NCBI GenBank assembly: GCA_035544215.1
Contig: DATKHY010000007.1
Coordinates: forward strand, 1,054,001-1,118,000
Reading direction: 5' to 3'
Length of the DNA: 64,000 nucleotides
From: Candidatus Binatia bacterium
GTDB lineage: Bacteria; Vulcanimicrobiota; Vulcanimicrobiia; Vulcanimicrobiales; Vulcanimicrobiaceae
Notes under the pieces: model-generated
Databases searched by the model: none
Told to the model about the DNA's origin: nothing
Seen by the model: only the letters and a program-made list of their open reading frames with translations
Part shown: one piece after another, positions 18,951-28,376 of the stretch
Position numbering within the stretch: position 1 is the stretch's first letter
Layout: each line of letters begins with the position of its first letter
Position numbers and translations under genes: made by a program

Positions 18951-19795
18951 TGCCGTTCACGACGATCGTCTCGCCCGAGGAGGTGCACGCGCGTCTGCAC
19001 GACTCGGGCGTCGTAATTTTCGACTGCCGCCACTCGCTGGCGGACTTCGCCCTGGGGCGGCGACTGTACGACGAAGCGCACGTTCCGGGCGCGTTCTTCG
19101 CGTCGGTCGAGGACGACTTGGCGGGCTCCAAGACCGGGAGGAACGGCCGCCATCCGCTGCCCGACCCGGATACGTTCGCGCGCTTCCTCCGCGGCGTGGG
19201 CGCGGACGACGACACGCAAATCGTCGCCTACGATGCCGGCGCTGATATGTTTGCGGCGCGCCTGTGGTTCCTCTGCCGCTGGATCGGACACGACGCGACG
19301 GCGGTCCTCGACGGCGGCTTCGCCGCTTGGACGGCACGCGGATATCCCGTGACGGCCGCGCCGTCGGAGCCGCAGCATGAGGGCTCGCTGACCGTGCACC
19401 TGCGCCCGGAGCTGGTCGTCGACGCCGCGTTCGTGCGCGAACACCTCGGCGATCCGTCGATGCAGCTGCTCGACGCGCGCGCGATGGAGCGCTTCAGCGG
19501 CGAAACCGAACCGATCGATCCGGTCGGCGGACACATCCCCGGCGCGCGGCACCGTTGGTTCAAAGACAACTTCGCCCCGGACGGCGCGCTCAAGTCGCGC
19601 GAGCAGCTGCGCGAGGAGTTCGCGAGCGCCGGCCTCGACGCGGCGCACACGGTACATCAGTGCGGTTCCGGCGTCTCGTCCGCGGTAACGCTGCTCGCGA
19701 TGGCGCACGCCGGTCTCGACGGCTCGCGCATATATAACGGATCGTGGAGCGAGTGGGTCGCCGATCCCACGCGGCCAATCGCCAAGGGGCCCTAA
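18950..19795 (+). CDS. sseA: Thiosulfate/3-mercaptopyruvate sulfurtransferase
   Basis: A 281-residue tandem rhodanese. The inactive N-terminal rhodanese domain (about 1-130, VVIFDCRHSLADFALGRRLY) is followed by an active domain (about 150-280) with the persulfide cysteine in HQCGSGVSS. The CGSGV loop is closer to the mercaptopyruvate type than to the CRKGV thiosulfate type. It transfers sulfane sulfur. The GTG at 18950 shares one base with the grxD stop codon, so it is translationally linked. Its place next to BolA and Grx suggests supply of sulfur for iron-sulfur clusters; that is inference. Confidence 0.9.
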   Translation: MPFTTIVSPEEVHARLHDSGVVIFDCRHSLADFALGRRLYDEAHVPGAFFASVEDDLAGSKTGRNGRHPLPDPDTFARFLRGVGADDDTQIVAYDAGADMFAARLWFLCRWIGHDATAVLDGGFAAWTARGYPVTAAPSEPQHEGSLTVHLRPELVVDAAFVREHLGDPSMQLLDARAMERFSGETEPIDPVGGHIPGARHRWFKDNFAPDGALKSREQLREEFASAGLDAAHTVHQCGSGVSSAVTLLAMAHAGLDGSRIYNGSWSEWVADPTRPIAKGP

Positions 19796-19850
19796 CCGAG
19801 CACCACCTTTCGTTTACCGTAAGTTAATCCGCGAGCGGTAGAGTCGGCTC

Positions 19851-20873
19851 ATGAAGCTGCAAGCTACAATTTTCATCGCGCTCGCCGGCTGCTCGGCAGC
19901 CACGGTACCCGTTGCGCTCGAGCCGGCGGGGAACGGCGCCGGCCCGACAGTCGCCGCGCCGCGGCGCTTCGACGTCGACGTCTTCGTGCGGGGAACGAGC
20001 AAGCGGTACAATCCCGATCCGATCGTAGCGGTCGATAAGTTTATCTTCGTCGCCTATCAGAACGCGACAGGACCCACCGGAACCGGCGGCGACAGCACGA
20101 TCGTTCAATATAAGAAGGACGGGTCGCTCGTTCGATCGATTCGCGTTCCCGGACGGTGCGACGGGATGCGTTGGAACCCGTACACGAAACTGATGTGGAT
20201 CACGGTGAACGAGGACGCGAACAGCTCGATGTTCACCTGGGATCCGTCGTCGAACAAGGTGACACACTACTCCTTCTCCTCGGCGAAGCACGGCGGCGGT
20301 TACGACGACCTTGCGTTCAGCGGGGGGCAGGCGTTCATCGCGGCCTCGAATCCCAAGCTCTCGAAGACCGGCGTCAATAAGGGACCAGCCGTCGTCAGCG
20401 TGGCCTTGAGCGGCAGCACCGCCCAGGTGACGCCGGTCCTCATGGGCGATGCCAAAGCCAAGGACATCCCAAGCGGCAAGACGGTGACGCTCAATCTCAC
20501 GGATCCCGACTCGATGACCGTCGCGCCGAACGGCGACGTGGCGCTGATCTCCCAGGCGGACGGCGAGATCGTCTGGCTGCACGGCGCCGGAAAGAAGTCT
20601 CAGTCCGCTTCGCGGCTGCTCGCAGCGGCGCTGCTCGACGACACGGTTTACTCCGCAAAGGGAACCGGCACGCTCTACGTCGTCGACCAGAAAAAAAATG
20701 CCGTCTATACGGTCCAGGGGCGCTACCTCGCGGACCTCTACACCGAAGTGCCGGGAAACACGGGCGTGTACGGCTTCGTCGGAATTGTCAATCAGTCGAC
20801 CGGGAGCATCAAGCCGGTGCTTACCGGATTCGGGAACCCGACCGGACTCGTTTTCGTGCCCAGCCGCAAATAG
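19851..20873 (+). CDS. Beta-propeller lipoprotein
   Basis: A 340-residue lipoprotein with signal MKLQATIFIALAGC (lipobox IALAGC region). The mature part has repeated four-strand units such as RCDGMRWNPYTKLMWITVNE, PDSMTVAPNGDVALISQAD and a closing GFGNPTGLVFVPSR, consistent with a six- or seven-bladed propeller. It is distantly similar in layout to the lipoproteins at 2302 and 55460. The ATG at 19851 fits the signal peptide. The downstream gene converges with a 5-nt gap. No catalytic site is recognised. Confidence 0.75.
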   Translation: MKLQATIFIALAGCSAATVPVALEPAGNGAGPTVAAPRRFDVDVFVRGTSKRYNPDPIVAVDKFIFVAYQNATGPTGTGGDSTIVQYKKDGSLVRSIRVPGRCDGMRWNPYTKLMWITVNEDANSSMFTWDPSSNKVTHYSFSSAKHGGGYDDLAFSGGQAFIAASNPKLSKTGVNKGPAVVSVALSGSTAQVTPVLMGDAKAKDIPSGKTVTLNLTDPDSMTVAPNGDVALISQADGEIVWLHGAGKKSQSASRLLAAALLDDTVYSAKGTGTLYVVDQKKNAVYTVQGRYLADLYTEVPGNTGVYGFVGIVNQSTGSIKPVLTGFGNPTGLVFVPSRK

Positions 20874-20878
20874 AGCCG

Positions 20879-21361
20879 CTAGCGCTTCGCGGGAGGCGGC
20901 ACCGCGAACGGCTTTGCGACGGCGCCGGCGGGAGAGGCCTCCAGACGCGCTAGCTCCTCGTCCGTCGGCGCCTGCGAAAAGTCGCGGCACGTGTCCACGA
21001 AGCAGTAGAAACCGAACGGCGTCGCGCCGCGATTGACGAACTGGTGCAGTTCGAGCGGGCCGACATAGATCACGTCGTTGGGCGCGATCTCGGTGACGGT
21101 GTCGCCGATGACGGCGTAGCCGATCCCGGTGCGAACGATGACGTAGTGCTCGTGCTCGTGCTTCTCGAGCCGCGACGCGGCACCGGGCTGCACCTCGAAG
21201 TAACGCAGCTCCATCTGCGGGCCGGACTCGCTCGGATCGCCCTTGCGGCTTCCCACGAGCGTGTGGCGCGCCACTCCCGTGCCGGGGGCGTCCGGAGTGT
21301 AGCCCGTAGGATCGACGCCCTCCCAGCCGTGCTCGGCCGCCCGAATGACCCGCTTCTGCAT
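20879..21361 (-). CDS. Cupin-domain protein
   Basis: A 160-residue single-domain cupin. Motif 1 is visible in LEKHEHEHYVIVRTGIGYAVIG (metal ligands His in HEHEHY) and motif 2 in PLELHQFVNRGATPFGFYCF, with histidine H in ELHQF. It is probably a small metal-dependent enzyme or sugar or signal binder; the substrate cannot be inferred. N-terminal segment RVIRAAEHGWEGVDPTGY precedes the barrel. It is convergent with the preceding propeller gene and divergent from the EVE protein (41-bp gap). Confidence 0.8.
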   Translation of the reverse strand: MQKRVIRAAEHGWEGVDPTGYTPDAPGTGVARHTLVGSRKGDPSESGPQMELRYFEVQPGAASRLEKHEHEHYVIVRTGIGYAVIGDTVTEIAPNDVIYVGPLELHQFVNRGATPFGFYCFVDTCRDFSQAPTDEELARLEASPAGAVAKPFAVPPPAKR

Positions 21362-21402
21362 CGGCTAGAAGCCTGCGACCCCGGCGGCGAAGAGTCCTAC
21401 AC

Positions 21403-21861
21403 ATGCCGCGGTACTGGCTCATGAAGACCGAACCGAGCGCGTATTCCTTCGAGCAGCTGCGCAAGGACGGCACGACGCCGTGGACCGGCGTGCGCAGCTT
21501 CCAGGCGCGCAACAACATGATGGAGATGCGCCTCGGCGACCTCGGCCTCTTCTACCACTCGAGCATCGCCGAACCGGCCGCGGTCGGCACGTGCAAGGTG
21601 GTAAGGGAGGCCTATCCCGACTTCACGCAGTTCGATCGCGCGAGCGAGTACTTCGACGGCCGCGCGAAACCGGACAAGCCGATCTGGTTCATGGTCGACG
21701 TCAAGTACGTCGAGGCATTTCCGCACCCGGTAACGCTCGCGCAAATGCGCGCCGAGCCGCGGCTCGTCGGCATGGCGCTGCTGCGCCGCGGCCAGCGCCT
21801 CTCGGTGCAGCCGGTGATGCCGCACGAGTGGAAGATCGTACTGGAGCTATCGCGCGGTTAA
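21403..21861 (+). CDS. EVE-domain protein
   Basis: A 152-residue protein of the EVE/PUA-like family (thymocyte nuclear protein 1 type), which binds modified bases in DNA or RNA. Diagnostic segments are MPRYWLMKTEPSAYSFEQL, GVRSFQARNNMMEMRLGDLG, LFYHSS and PIWFMVDVKYVEAF. The aromatic residues W (in YWLMKTEP) and the Y in LFYHSS line the nucleobase pocket in known structures. It overlaps the convergent TonB receptor by 15 nt. It has no restriction-modification neighbour here, so a housekeeping or RNA role is possible. Confidence 0.9.
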   Translation: MPRYWLMKTEPSAYSFEQLRKDGTTPWTGVRSFQARNNMMEMRLGDLGLFYHSSIAEPAAVGTCKVVREAYPDFTQFDRASEYFDGRAKPDKPIWFMVDVKYVEAFPHPVTLAQMRAEPRLVGMALLRRGQRLSVQPVMPHEWKIVLELSRG

Positions 21862-24678
21862 GAGGAACGTCCAGTTGGCCGGGCCCAGCACGTTGCCCAG
21901 CGTGGCGGCCGTGCCGCCGTTGGCCAGCGGGATGGCGATCCCGCCACCGTAGATCGGAACGACGCCCGGCCACGCGTTCCAGATGTTGTTGCCCGAGATC
22001 TGCAGCGCCAGCCCCGGCGAGAATGGATAGCGGACGGTGAAGTAGCCGTAGCCGAAGGGCGGCTCGTTGAGCGAGTTGTTGTTTCCGTAGTACGTGGTGC
22101 CGAGCATCACGAACGCGCCGTTGCGGAACGAGTAGGATAGGGCTGCGTTGCCCTGCGCGTAGGGGATGCGCGTGTTGAGCGCGCCGATCGTGCTGCCGAA
22201 GCCGAAGTACGGCGAGAAGGAGACCGAGCCGACGCCCTCGCCGTTGAGATTCTCGTTCGCGAGGATGTTGAGGTTCTGATTGTACTGGCAGTGCGGACCG
22301 GGCGTGCTGCAATAGAAGTACTGCGGCAGGTTGTAGACGTAACCTTTGAGCAGCGCGCCCGAGAGGGTGAAGCCCCAGCCCAGCGGCGGGCGCCGCTGCA
22401 GTTGCAGCTCGATTCCCTCGAAGCGGAAGTTGCTGATGTTGGTGTTCAGCGCGTAGTAGATCGGCGTATCGGACGGCGCCTTCTTACCACCCGAGTCCAG
22501 GCACGGATAGGAGACTTGACCGCACGTCAGCCCGCTGTAGAGCGTCTCCCCGAAATAGTGGTTGAAGAGATCGTTCTCGTAGATGTCGCCGGAAAGCACG
22601 GTCCAGCCGTCGTGCCACCGGTAGTCGGCGCCGAGGTCGTAACCGAACGCGGTCTCGGGACGCAGTTGGCCGCTGTTCTTCGTCTGGGTTGCAATCCCGG
22701 TCTGCGTGTCCCACAGCGCGCTGGGCGCGGTGACCTGACCGAGCAGGTCGAGGTATGGCGGCGCGATCGCGCTGCCGCCGGCGAAACGAACGGCCAGGCT
22801 CGAGCGCGGCTGCCACACGAAGCCGAAGCGCGGGTCGTTGTGCGATGTCGTCGTCGTCGCGAACGTCACGTTGCTGCCGTCGATCGCGCAGTTCGAGAAG
22901 CCAAATGAGAAGGGGCAGTTGGTCGCGTACGTGCTGCGATAGACGTTGGCGTAGTCCGCCAGCATCGCCGTGAGCGTCGGCGTCAGCTGGAGATTGGCGT
23001 GGGCCTGCAGCGTCGTGAAGAGCTGCGACGAGCCCTGCGGGATGAAGACGTTGGTGAAGGTCGACACCTCGTAGGCCTGCGCCTGCGTCGTGTTCTGGTC
23101 GACGCCGAAGGTCAGCGTGTTCTGCCCGAACGGATGCTGATACTGAAACGACCATCCGCCGAGCTTGTCGAGCTCGCTCTCGTTGAAGTAATCTTGGAAG
23201 TCGATCGGCGCGGTCCGGCCGTTGAATGGTTTCGAGAAGCCGCTCGACGAGCCGTAGAGCGTGAGGGGATACGTGTCGGGGATACCCGGGCCGGTTCCCT
23301 GCTGCGTCTCGCGATAGAGCGACGCGTGGTAGTAGCGCGCGAGGATCGTGTCGTTGCCCAGCGCCGAGCTCACCTCCGCCTGGAAAATAGGCTCGTTGTC
23401 GACCTCGTTGTTGGGCGCGCCGGGAAAGAGATACATCACCTGCTGGGCGCCGGGGTGCAACGCCCCCGAGTAGCCGCTTCCCGGCAGAAACTGCGCATTG
23501 GTAATGTTTCCGGTGTTGCCGTTTTGATCGGCGAAGGTTTGGCCGTCGAGATAGCTCACCGTCGCGGCGATCGACGGCGTGATCTGATAGCGAAGCTTCA
23601 GCAGTTCGGATGTGTTGTTGAAGTTGCTCGTCAAGGTATAGCAACAGGCCAGTAGCGAGTAACCCGTTTGGATGTTGCTCTCGGTCGTCCCGACGTTCGA
23701 GTAGCTCGGGGAGCCGGAGAGCGATTTTCCGTTCGGGCCGCCGAGAACGCCATTCGTCGGGTCGATCAGCACGCGCTTGCCGTTGAGCGCCGACGGATCG
23801 TCGACCACCGACACGTCGAAGACGTAGCCCAGGCGACCATCGGGCGTGCTCGCCTGGAGGCCCACGTTGGCGTACTGGCCGCCGTTGGTCGTGAAGCCGA
23901 CGCTGTACGCCGGAACGGGCGTCGCGGTCGGGTCGAGGGTGCGAAAGTTGACGGTGCCATTGATCGCGTTGTTGACCTCGAGCGCGTCGGAGCCGGGGCC
24001 CTTGACGACCTCGACGCTGCCGAACATGAAGCTGCTGAGGTAGCTCGTGATGTAGTCGCCGAAGGTGGCCACGGCCAGCGGGTGACCGTCGATCAGCGAG
24101 GCCGTCTCGTAGGACGCGGCACCGCGAATCGTCGGTACGGTCACGGAGCCGGGCGCCGCGCCGTTGGTCGACCCGCCGGGCAGCGAGATCTGGACGCCGG
24201 GAATCTGGTTGAGCACCTGCGTCACCTGCGTCTGCGCCTGATCGGTGAAGTTACGCTGCGTGACGACGGCGACGGATGCCGTGGTAGCGTTGAAGTGGGG
24301 GCCGCCCCCCGCGCTCTTGACCGACGCGATCGTCTGCAGCGTTGCCAGCGGCAGCGTCAGCGAAACGGTGAGCACGATGCCGGCGGAGAGCACGAGCCCG
24401 CTCTGCGTCACGGCCTGATACCCTGGCTTCGACGCGCGCAAGGCGTACGTTCCGGGCACCGCGTTTTGTACGGAGAAGCCGCCGGCGCTGTCGCTGGTCG
24501 TGGTGTAAGCCTGCGGCCCGCGCAGCTCGAGCCGCGCTCCCGCGACCGGCCGGCCCGACGCGTCGGCGAGCTTCCCCGTTACGCCCGCCGTCGCGGGCGC
24601 CTGCGCGCATGCCGGTAACGGACCGCAGAGCGCCGTGCAGACCCAAGCCAACAGCACGAGCGCGCAGCGCACCGCCAT
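21847..24678 (-). CDS. TonB-dependent receptor with carboxypeptidase-regulatory-like domain (receptor 2)
   Basis: A 943-residue outer-membrane receptor. It has a signal peptide (MAVRCALVLLAWVCTALCG...ACA), a carboxypeptidase-regulatory-like domain (about 32-110, VTGKLADASGRPVAGARLEL through YALRASKPGYQAVTQSGL), a plug with VLNQIPGVQISLPGGS and a long barrel ending NWTFLLTAR. The barrel contains long extracellular-loop stretches such as NCPFSFGFSNCAIDG and SGLTCGQVSYPCLDSG with cysteine pairs, possibly disulfides. It resembles receptor 1 in design but not in detail. It lies downstream of ppk1 on the same strand with a 47-bp gap. The ligand is unknown. Confidence 0.9.
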   Translation of the reverse strand: MAVRCALVLLAWVCTALCGPLPACAQAPATAGVTGKLADASGRPVAGARLELRGPQAYTTTSDSAGGFSVQNAVPGTYALRASKPGYQAVTQSGLVLSAGIVLTVSLTLPLATLQTIASVKSAGGGPHFNATTASVAVVTQRNFTDQAQTQVTQVLNQIPGVQISLPGGSTNGAAPGSVTVPTIRGAASYETASLIDGHPLAVATFGDYITSYLSSFMFGSVEVVKGPGSDALEVNNAINGTVNFRTLDPTATPVPAYSVGFTTNGGQYANVGLQASTPDGRLGYVFDVSVVDDPSALNGKRVLIDPTNGVLGGPNGKSLSGSPSYSNVGTTESNIQTGYSLLACCYTLTSNFNNTSELLKLRYQITPSIAATVSYLDGQTFADQNGNTGNITNAQFLPGSGYSGALHPGAQQVMYLFPGAPNNEVDNEPIFQAEVSSALGNDTILARYYHASLYRETQQGTGPGIPDTYPLTLYGSSSGFSKPFNGRTAPIDFQDYFNESELDKLGGWSFQYQHPFGQNTLTFGVDQNTTQAQAYEVSTFTNVFIPQGSSQLFTTLQAHANLQLTPTLTAMLADYANVYRSTYATNCPFSFGFSNCAIDGSNVTFATTTTSHNDPRFGFVWQPRSSLAVRFAGGSAIAPPYLDLLGQVTAPSALWDTQTGIATQTKNSGQLRPETAFGYDLGADYRWHDGWTVLSGDIYENDLFNHYFGETLYSGLTCGQVSYPCLDSGGKKAPSDTPIYYALNTNISNFRFEGIELQLQRRPPLGWGFTLSGALLKGYVYNLPQYFYCSTPGPHCQYNQNLNILANENLNGEGVGSVSFSPYFGFGSTIGALNTRIPYAQGNAALSYSFRNGAFVMLGTTYYGNNNSLNEPPFGYGYFTVRYPFSPGLALQISGNNIWNAWPGVVPIYGGGIAIPLANGGTAATLGNVLGPANWTFLLTAR

Positions 24679-24725
24679 ACTGCCTAGGCTAAGAGGTCGA
24701 GCCTTAAGGCGTCTTTACGAGAAAA

Positions 24726-26837
24726 TTAACCCAGAGCTTGCGCTTGCGTTAGGAAGACCCGCTGCGCGTCGACGGGCATCTCGCCCGGACCCGGCGAGAG
24801 GCGCCGGTAGGAGCCGTCCGTCTGCAGCTCGCGGCTCTTCACGTTGTCCGACAGAAGAATCGTCAGGATGTGCGACGTCAGCGTCTCGGACATCACCGGG
24901 TCGAGAACGGGAACGGCGAGTTCGACGCGGCGATCGAGGTTGCGGCCCATCCAGTCGGCGCTGGCGATGTGCGTCTCGAGGTTGCCGCCGTTCTCGAAGA
25001 CGTACATGCGCGAGTGCTCGAGGAAGCGCCCGACGATGCTGCGCACGCGGATGTTTTCGCTCACGCCCGGCACGCCGGGCCGCAGCACGCACATGCCGCG
25101 CACGAGAAGGTCGATCGGGACGCCCGCCTGCGAGGCGCGGTAGAGCGCCCGCACGACCTCTATCTCCGTCAGCGCGTTGATCTTCGCGCGGATCCCGGCC
25201 CGCCGGCCGGCGCGCGCGTGCTCCGTCTCCCGGTCGATGCGCGAGATCAGCTCGCGGTGCAGCGTCACCGGAGCGACCCACAGCACCTCGTAGTCGGTGA
25301 CCTTCGAGAAGCCGGTGAGCGCGTTGAAGAGCTGCGCGTCGTCGGTGCCCAGCTCCGGACGACACGTGAAGAGGCTGAGGTCGGTGTAGAGCCGCGCCGT
25401 CTTCTCGTTGTAGTTGCCGGTGCCGAAGTGCATGTAGCGCCGCAGGCCGTCGTCGTCCTCGCGGACGACGAGCGTGCTTTTCGCGTGCACCTTCTGGTTC
25501 GCGAATCCGTAGACGACGTGGGCGCCCGCGCGCTCCAGCCGCCGCGCCCATTCGATGTTGTTTTCTTCGTCGAAGCGCGCCTTGAGCTCGATGACGACCG
25601 CGACTTGTTTCTCGTTTTCCGCCGCCGTTAGCAGGGCCCGGACGATTGGCGAGTTCTTTCCCGAGGTCCGGTACAGCGTCGCCTTGATCGCGAGCACCTT
25701 CTCGTCTTCGGCCGCTTGCTGCAAGAACTGGATGACCGGATCGAACGATTCGTACGGGTGGTGCAGCAGGATGTCGCCCTCGCGAATCTGCGCGAAGACG
25801 TCGGTGGCACCGATGAGGCGCTTCGGAATGGCGGGAAGGAACGGCTTGTCGCGGAGCTGTTCGTAGCCGGACAGGTTCGCGATCTGCCACAGGTCGCTCA
25901 GCGCCATCAACCCCTCGATCTCGTAGCAGTCGACGGGCTCGAGGTCGAGTGAGTTACACAAAAATTCGCGCATGTACTCCGGCATGCCGCGTTCGACCTC
26001 GAGGCGCACCGGCTCGCCGAATCGCCGGCGCCGCAGCTCCGACTCGATCGCACGCAGCAGATCGTCGGCCTCGTCCTCCTGCAGGTCGAGGTCGGCGTCG
26101 CGCGTGACGCGGAAGAGGTACGAGTCGCGCACGTGCAGCCCCGGGAAGAGAACGTCGAGGTGGTGCGCGATCAGGTCCTCGAGTAAAACGAAGCGCCGCT
26201 CGCCGGCCGGTCCGCCTTCGACCGGGACGAAGCGGGGCAGCGTCGGCGGGATCTTCACGCGCGCGAAGTGCAGCTCGACGCCCTCGCGCGTAGTCTCCTC
26301 GAGCTCGACCGCCAACGAGAGCGAGAGGTTCGAGATGTACGGAAACGGATGCCCGCTGTCGACGGCGAGCGGCGTCAGCACCGGAAAGACGGTCTCGTCG
26401 AATGTGGCCGCGAGCGCGGCCTGCGTCTCCTCGTCGAGCTCGCTCACGCGTAGCAACCGGATGCCTTCACGTTCAAACGCCGGCAGCAGATCCTCGTTGA
26501 GCACGCGCATCTGCTGCGGCAGCGACGCGCGCAGTTTCTGCGAGATCGCCTCGAGATGTTCGGGGGGCGTGCGGCCGTCTTCCGAGCGCCGCACGACCTG
26601 CGCCTCGATCTGCTGCTTGATCGCCGCGACCCGAATCATGAAGAACTCGTCGAGGTTCGTCCCGTAGATCGCCACGAACTTCAGGCGCTCGAGAAGCGGA
26701 TTGCGCGCGTCGAGGGCCTCCTCGAGCACGCGATCGTTGAACTCCAGCCACGACAATTCGCGGCTGATGTAGTACGACGGGTCGTCCAGCGAGACGGCGG
26801 GAATCGTTGCCTGCGCCGGTTTGGGTTCGGTAATCAT
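24726..26837 (-). CDS. ppk1: Polyphosphate kinase 1
   Basis: A 703-residue enzyme making polyphosphate from ATP. It opens with YISRELSWLEFNDRVLEEA, the PPK1 N-domain signature, and the two phospholipase-D-like catalytic parts are visible: MHFGTGNYNEKTARLYTDL holds the autophosphorylated histidine, and EHSRMYVFENGG carries the second conserved histidine. The ATG (at about 26837, MITEPKPAQ) begins about 26 residues before the N-domain; a longer frame reaching 27230 runs antisense through the divergent permease gene and is rejected. The gene is divergent from the osmoprotectant ABC operon. Confidence 0.96.
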   Translation of the reverse strand: MITEPKPAQATIPAVSLDDPSYYISRELSWLEFNDRVLEEALDARNPLLERLKFVAIYGTNLDEFFMIRVAAIKQQIEAQVVRRSEDGRTPPEHLEAISQKLRASLPQQMRVLNEDLLPAFEREGIRLLRVSELDEETQAALAATFDETVFPVLTPLAVDSGHPFPYISNLSLSLAVELEETTREGVELHFARVKIPPTLPRFVPVEGGPAGERRFVLLEDLIAHHLDVLFPGLHVRDSYLFRVTRDADLDLQEDEADDLLRAIESELRRRRFGEPVRLEVERGMPEYMREFLCNSLDLEPVDCYEIEGLMALSDLWQIANLSGYEQLRDKPFLPAIPKRLIGATDVFAQIREGDILLHHPYESFDPVIQFLQQAAEDEKVLAIKATLYRTSGKNSPIVRALLTAAENEKQVAVVIELKARFDEENNIEWARRLERAGAHVVYGFANQKVHAKSTLVVREDDDGLRRYMHFGTGNYNEKTARLYTDLSLFTCRPELGTDDAQLFNALTGFSKVTDYEVLWVAPVTLHRELISRIDRETEHARAGRRAGIRAKINALTEIEVVRALYRASQAGVPIDLLVRGMCVLRPGVPGVSENIRVRSIVGRFLEHSRMYVFENGGNLETHIASADWMGRNLDRRVELAVPVLDPVMSETLTSHILTILLSDNVKSRELQTDGSYRRLSPGPGEMPVDAQRVFLTQAQALG

Positions 26838-26904
26838 CGAGTGAGTATGCTGCTTTGGCGTTCGCGACCGGGTTTCGCCTCCCGAGCGGCAAAAAACTTG
26901 CGGC

Positions 26905-27501
26905 ATGCCCCAGCTGTGGGCGCACGTCGCCCAGCATCTGTCGCTCTCGAGCGCTGCGCTCGCCCTCGCGCTTTTCGCCGGGCTACCGCTGGGCGTCCTC
27001 GCGGCCGAGTCGGCGGGGTTGCGCGGTGGCGTGCTGGCGCTGGCCGGCGTCGGTCGCACGCTCCCCAGCCTCGCCGTGCTGATGCTACTGCTTCCGTGGC
27101 TCGGCGTCGGCGTGGCTCCGGCCGTGGTCGCGCTCGCGCTGCTTGCGATTCCGCCTATCGTCATCAGCGTCGACGTCGCCATTCGCGGCGTACCGGCGGC
27201 CGCGCTCGATGCCGCCGCCGGCATGGGCATGACGCCGCTTCAGCGCTTCGCGCGCGTCGTCGTGCCCCTCGCGCTGCCGGTCTCCCTTGCCGGCCTGCGT
27301 ACCGCCGCGACCGAGACGATTGCGAGCGCGACGCTCGCGACCTTCATCGGGGCCGGCGGACTCGGCGACGACATCGTTCGCGGATTGCAGACCGACGACG
27401 CCCCGCTGCTCTTCACCGCCGCCGCGGTCGTCGCGGCGCTCGCGCTGGGTGCGGACCTCGCGCTGAGCGCGGCGGGCCGCCTCGCGGTGCCGCGGACGTG
27501 A
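26905..27501 (+). CDS. Osmoprotectant-type ABC transporter permease 1
   Basis: A 198-residue inner-membrane permease with about five helices. The inner-membrane component signature is visible in ALDAAAGMGMTPLQRFARVV, the EAA-like loop contacting the ATPase. The sequence SLAVLMLLLPWLGVGVAPAV and the ATLATFIGAGGLGDDIV segment match OpuCB/OpuCD or YehW/YehY-type glycine betaine/choline permeases. Its stop overlaps the GTG start of the substrate-binding gene. A second, related permease closes the operon at 29161, so the transporter is a heterodimeric-permease type. Confidence 0.88.
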   Translation: MPQLWAHVAQHLSLSSAALALALFAGLPLGVLAAESAGLRGGVLALAGVGRTLPSLAVLMLLLPWLGVGVAPAVVALALLAIPPIVISVDVAIRGVPAAALDAAAGMGMTPLQRFARVVVPLALPVSLAGLRTAATETIASATLATFIGAGGLGDDIVRGLQTDDAPLLFTAAAVVAALALGADLALSAAGRLAVPRT

Positions 27502-28376
27502 ACCGCCGGCGTGCCGTCGCGCTGCTCGGGTCGCCGCTGCTCGCGCGCTGCGCGTTCGACCCCAACGCGGTCCGCGTCGGATCGAAGAACTTCACGGAGT
27601 CGTTCGTCATCGCGGAAATTTACGCGCAGGCGCTCGAGCGCGCGGGGACGCGCGTCGAGCGGCTATTCAACCTGGGCTCGACCCAAATCGCCATCGCCGC
27701 CATGGAACGCGGCAACATCGACTGCTATCCCGAGTACACCGGCACCGCGCTCATCGACGTGCTGCACTTGCCGCCGATCGCCGATTCGCGCAGGGCGTAC
27801 GCCGTCGTCGCGCGCGAGTTCGAGCGACGCTACGGCATCGTCTGGCTCGATCCGTCGCCGATGAACGACTCCCAGGCGCTCGCGACGACGCGCGCGATCT
27901 CCCAGGCGAAGCGCCTGGCGACGCTCTCCGACGCGTCGCGCGCCGCGCCGCAACTGCGCCTCGCGACGATTCAGGAGTTCCTCGCGCGACCGGACGGGCT
28001 GCCCGGACTGCAGCGCTTCTACGGAGGCTTTCGATTCGCGCAGGTGCGCACGTACGACATCGCGCTGAAGTACCAGGCGCTGCTCGAAGGCAGGGCGGAC
28101 GTCGCGAGCGCCTTCAGCACGGACGGCGAGATCGCGACCGGCGCGCTCGTCGTGCTGCGCGACGACCGGCACTTCTGGTCGGCCTATAACGTCGCGCCCG
28201 TGGTCCGACGCGCGGCCCTCGCCGCGCGGCCGCAGATCGCGCGCATCCTCAACGCCGTCTCGCCGGCGATCACCGATACCGCCGCGCAGACGATGAACGC
28301 CGCGGTCGAAAAATCGCAGCAGGATCCCGCCGACGTTGCGGCAGCCTTTCTTCGCTCCATCGAGGCCAGGCGATGA
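27498..28376 (+). CDS. Osmoprotectant-type ABC transporter substrate-binding protein
   Basis: A 292-residue OpuAC-family binding protein for quaternary amines such as glycine betaine or choline. Diagnostic: VGSKNFTESFVIAEIYAQAL, FNLGSTQIAIAAMERGNIDC and YPEYTGTALIDVL. The N-terminus VNRRRAVALLGSPLLARCAF looks like a lipoprotein signal, with C18 after L-A-R; arginine at -1 is not typical of a lipobox, so lipidation is uncertain. The GTG at 27498 is fixed by the GTGA overlap with permease 1, and the end overlaps the ATPase gene in ATGA form. Substrate within the family is not determined. Confidence 0.9.
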   Translation: MNRRRAVALLGSPLLARCAFDPNAVRVGSKNFTESFVIAEIYAQALERAGTRVERLFNLGSTQIAIAAMERGNIDCYPEYTGTALIDVLHLPPIADSRRAYAVVAREFERRYGIVWLDPSPMNDSQALATTRAISQAKRLATLSDASRAAPQLRLATIQEFLARPDGLPGLQRFYGGFRFAQVRTYDIALKYQALLEGRADVASAFSTDGEIATGALVVLRDDRHFWSAYNVAPVVRRAALAARPQIARILNAVSPAITDTAAQTMNAAVEKSQQDPADVAAAFLRSIEARR

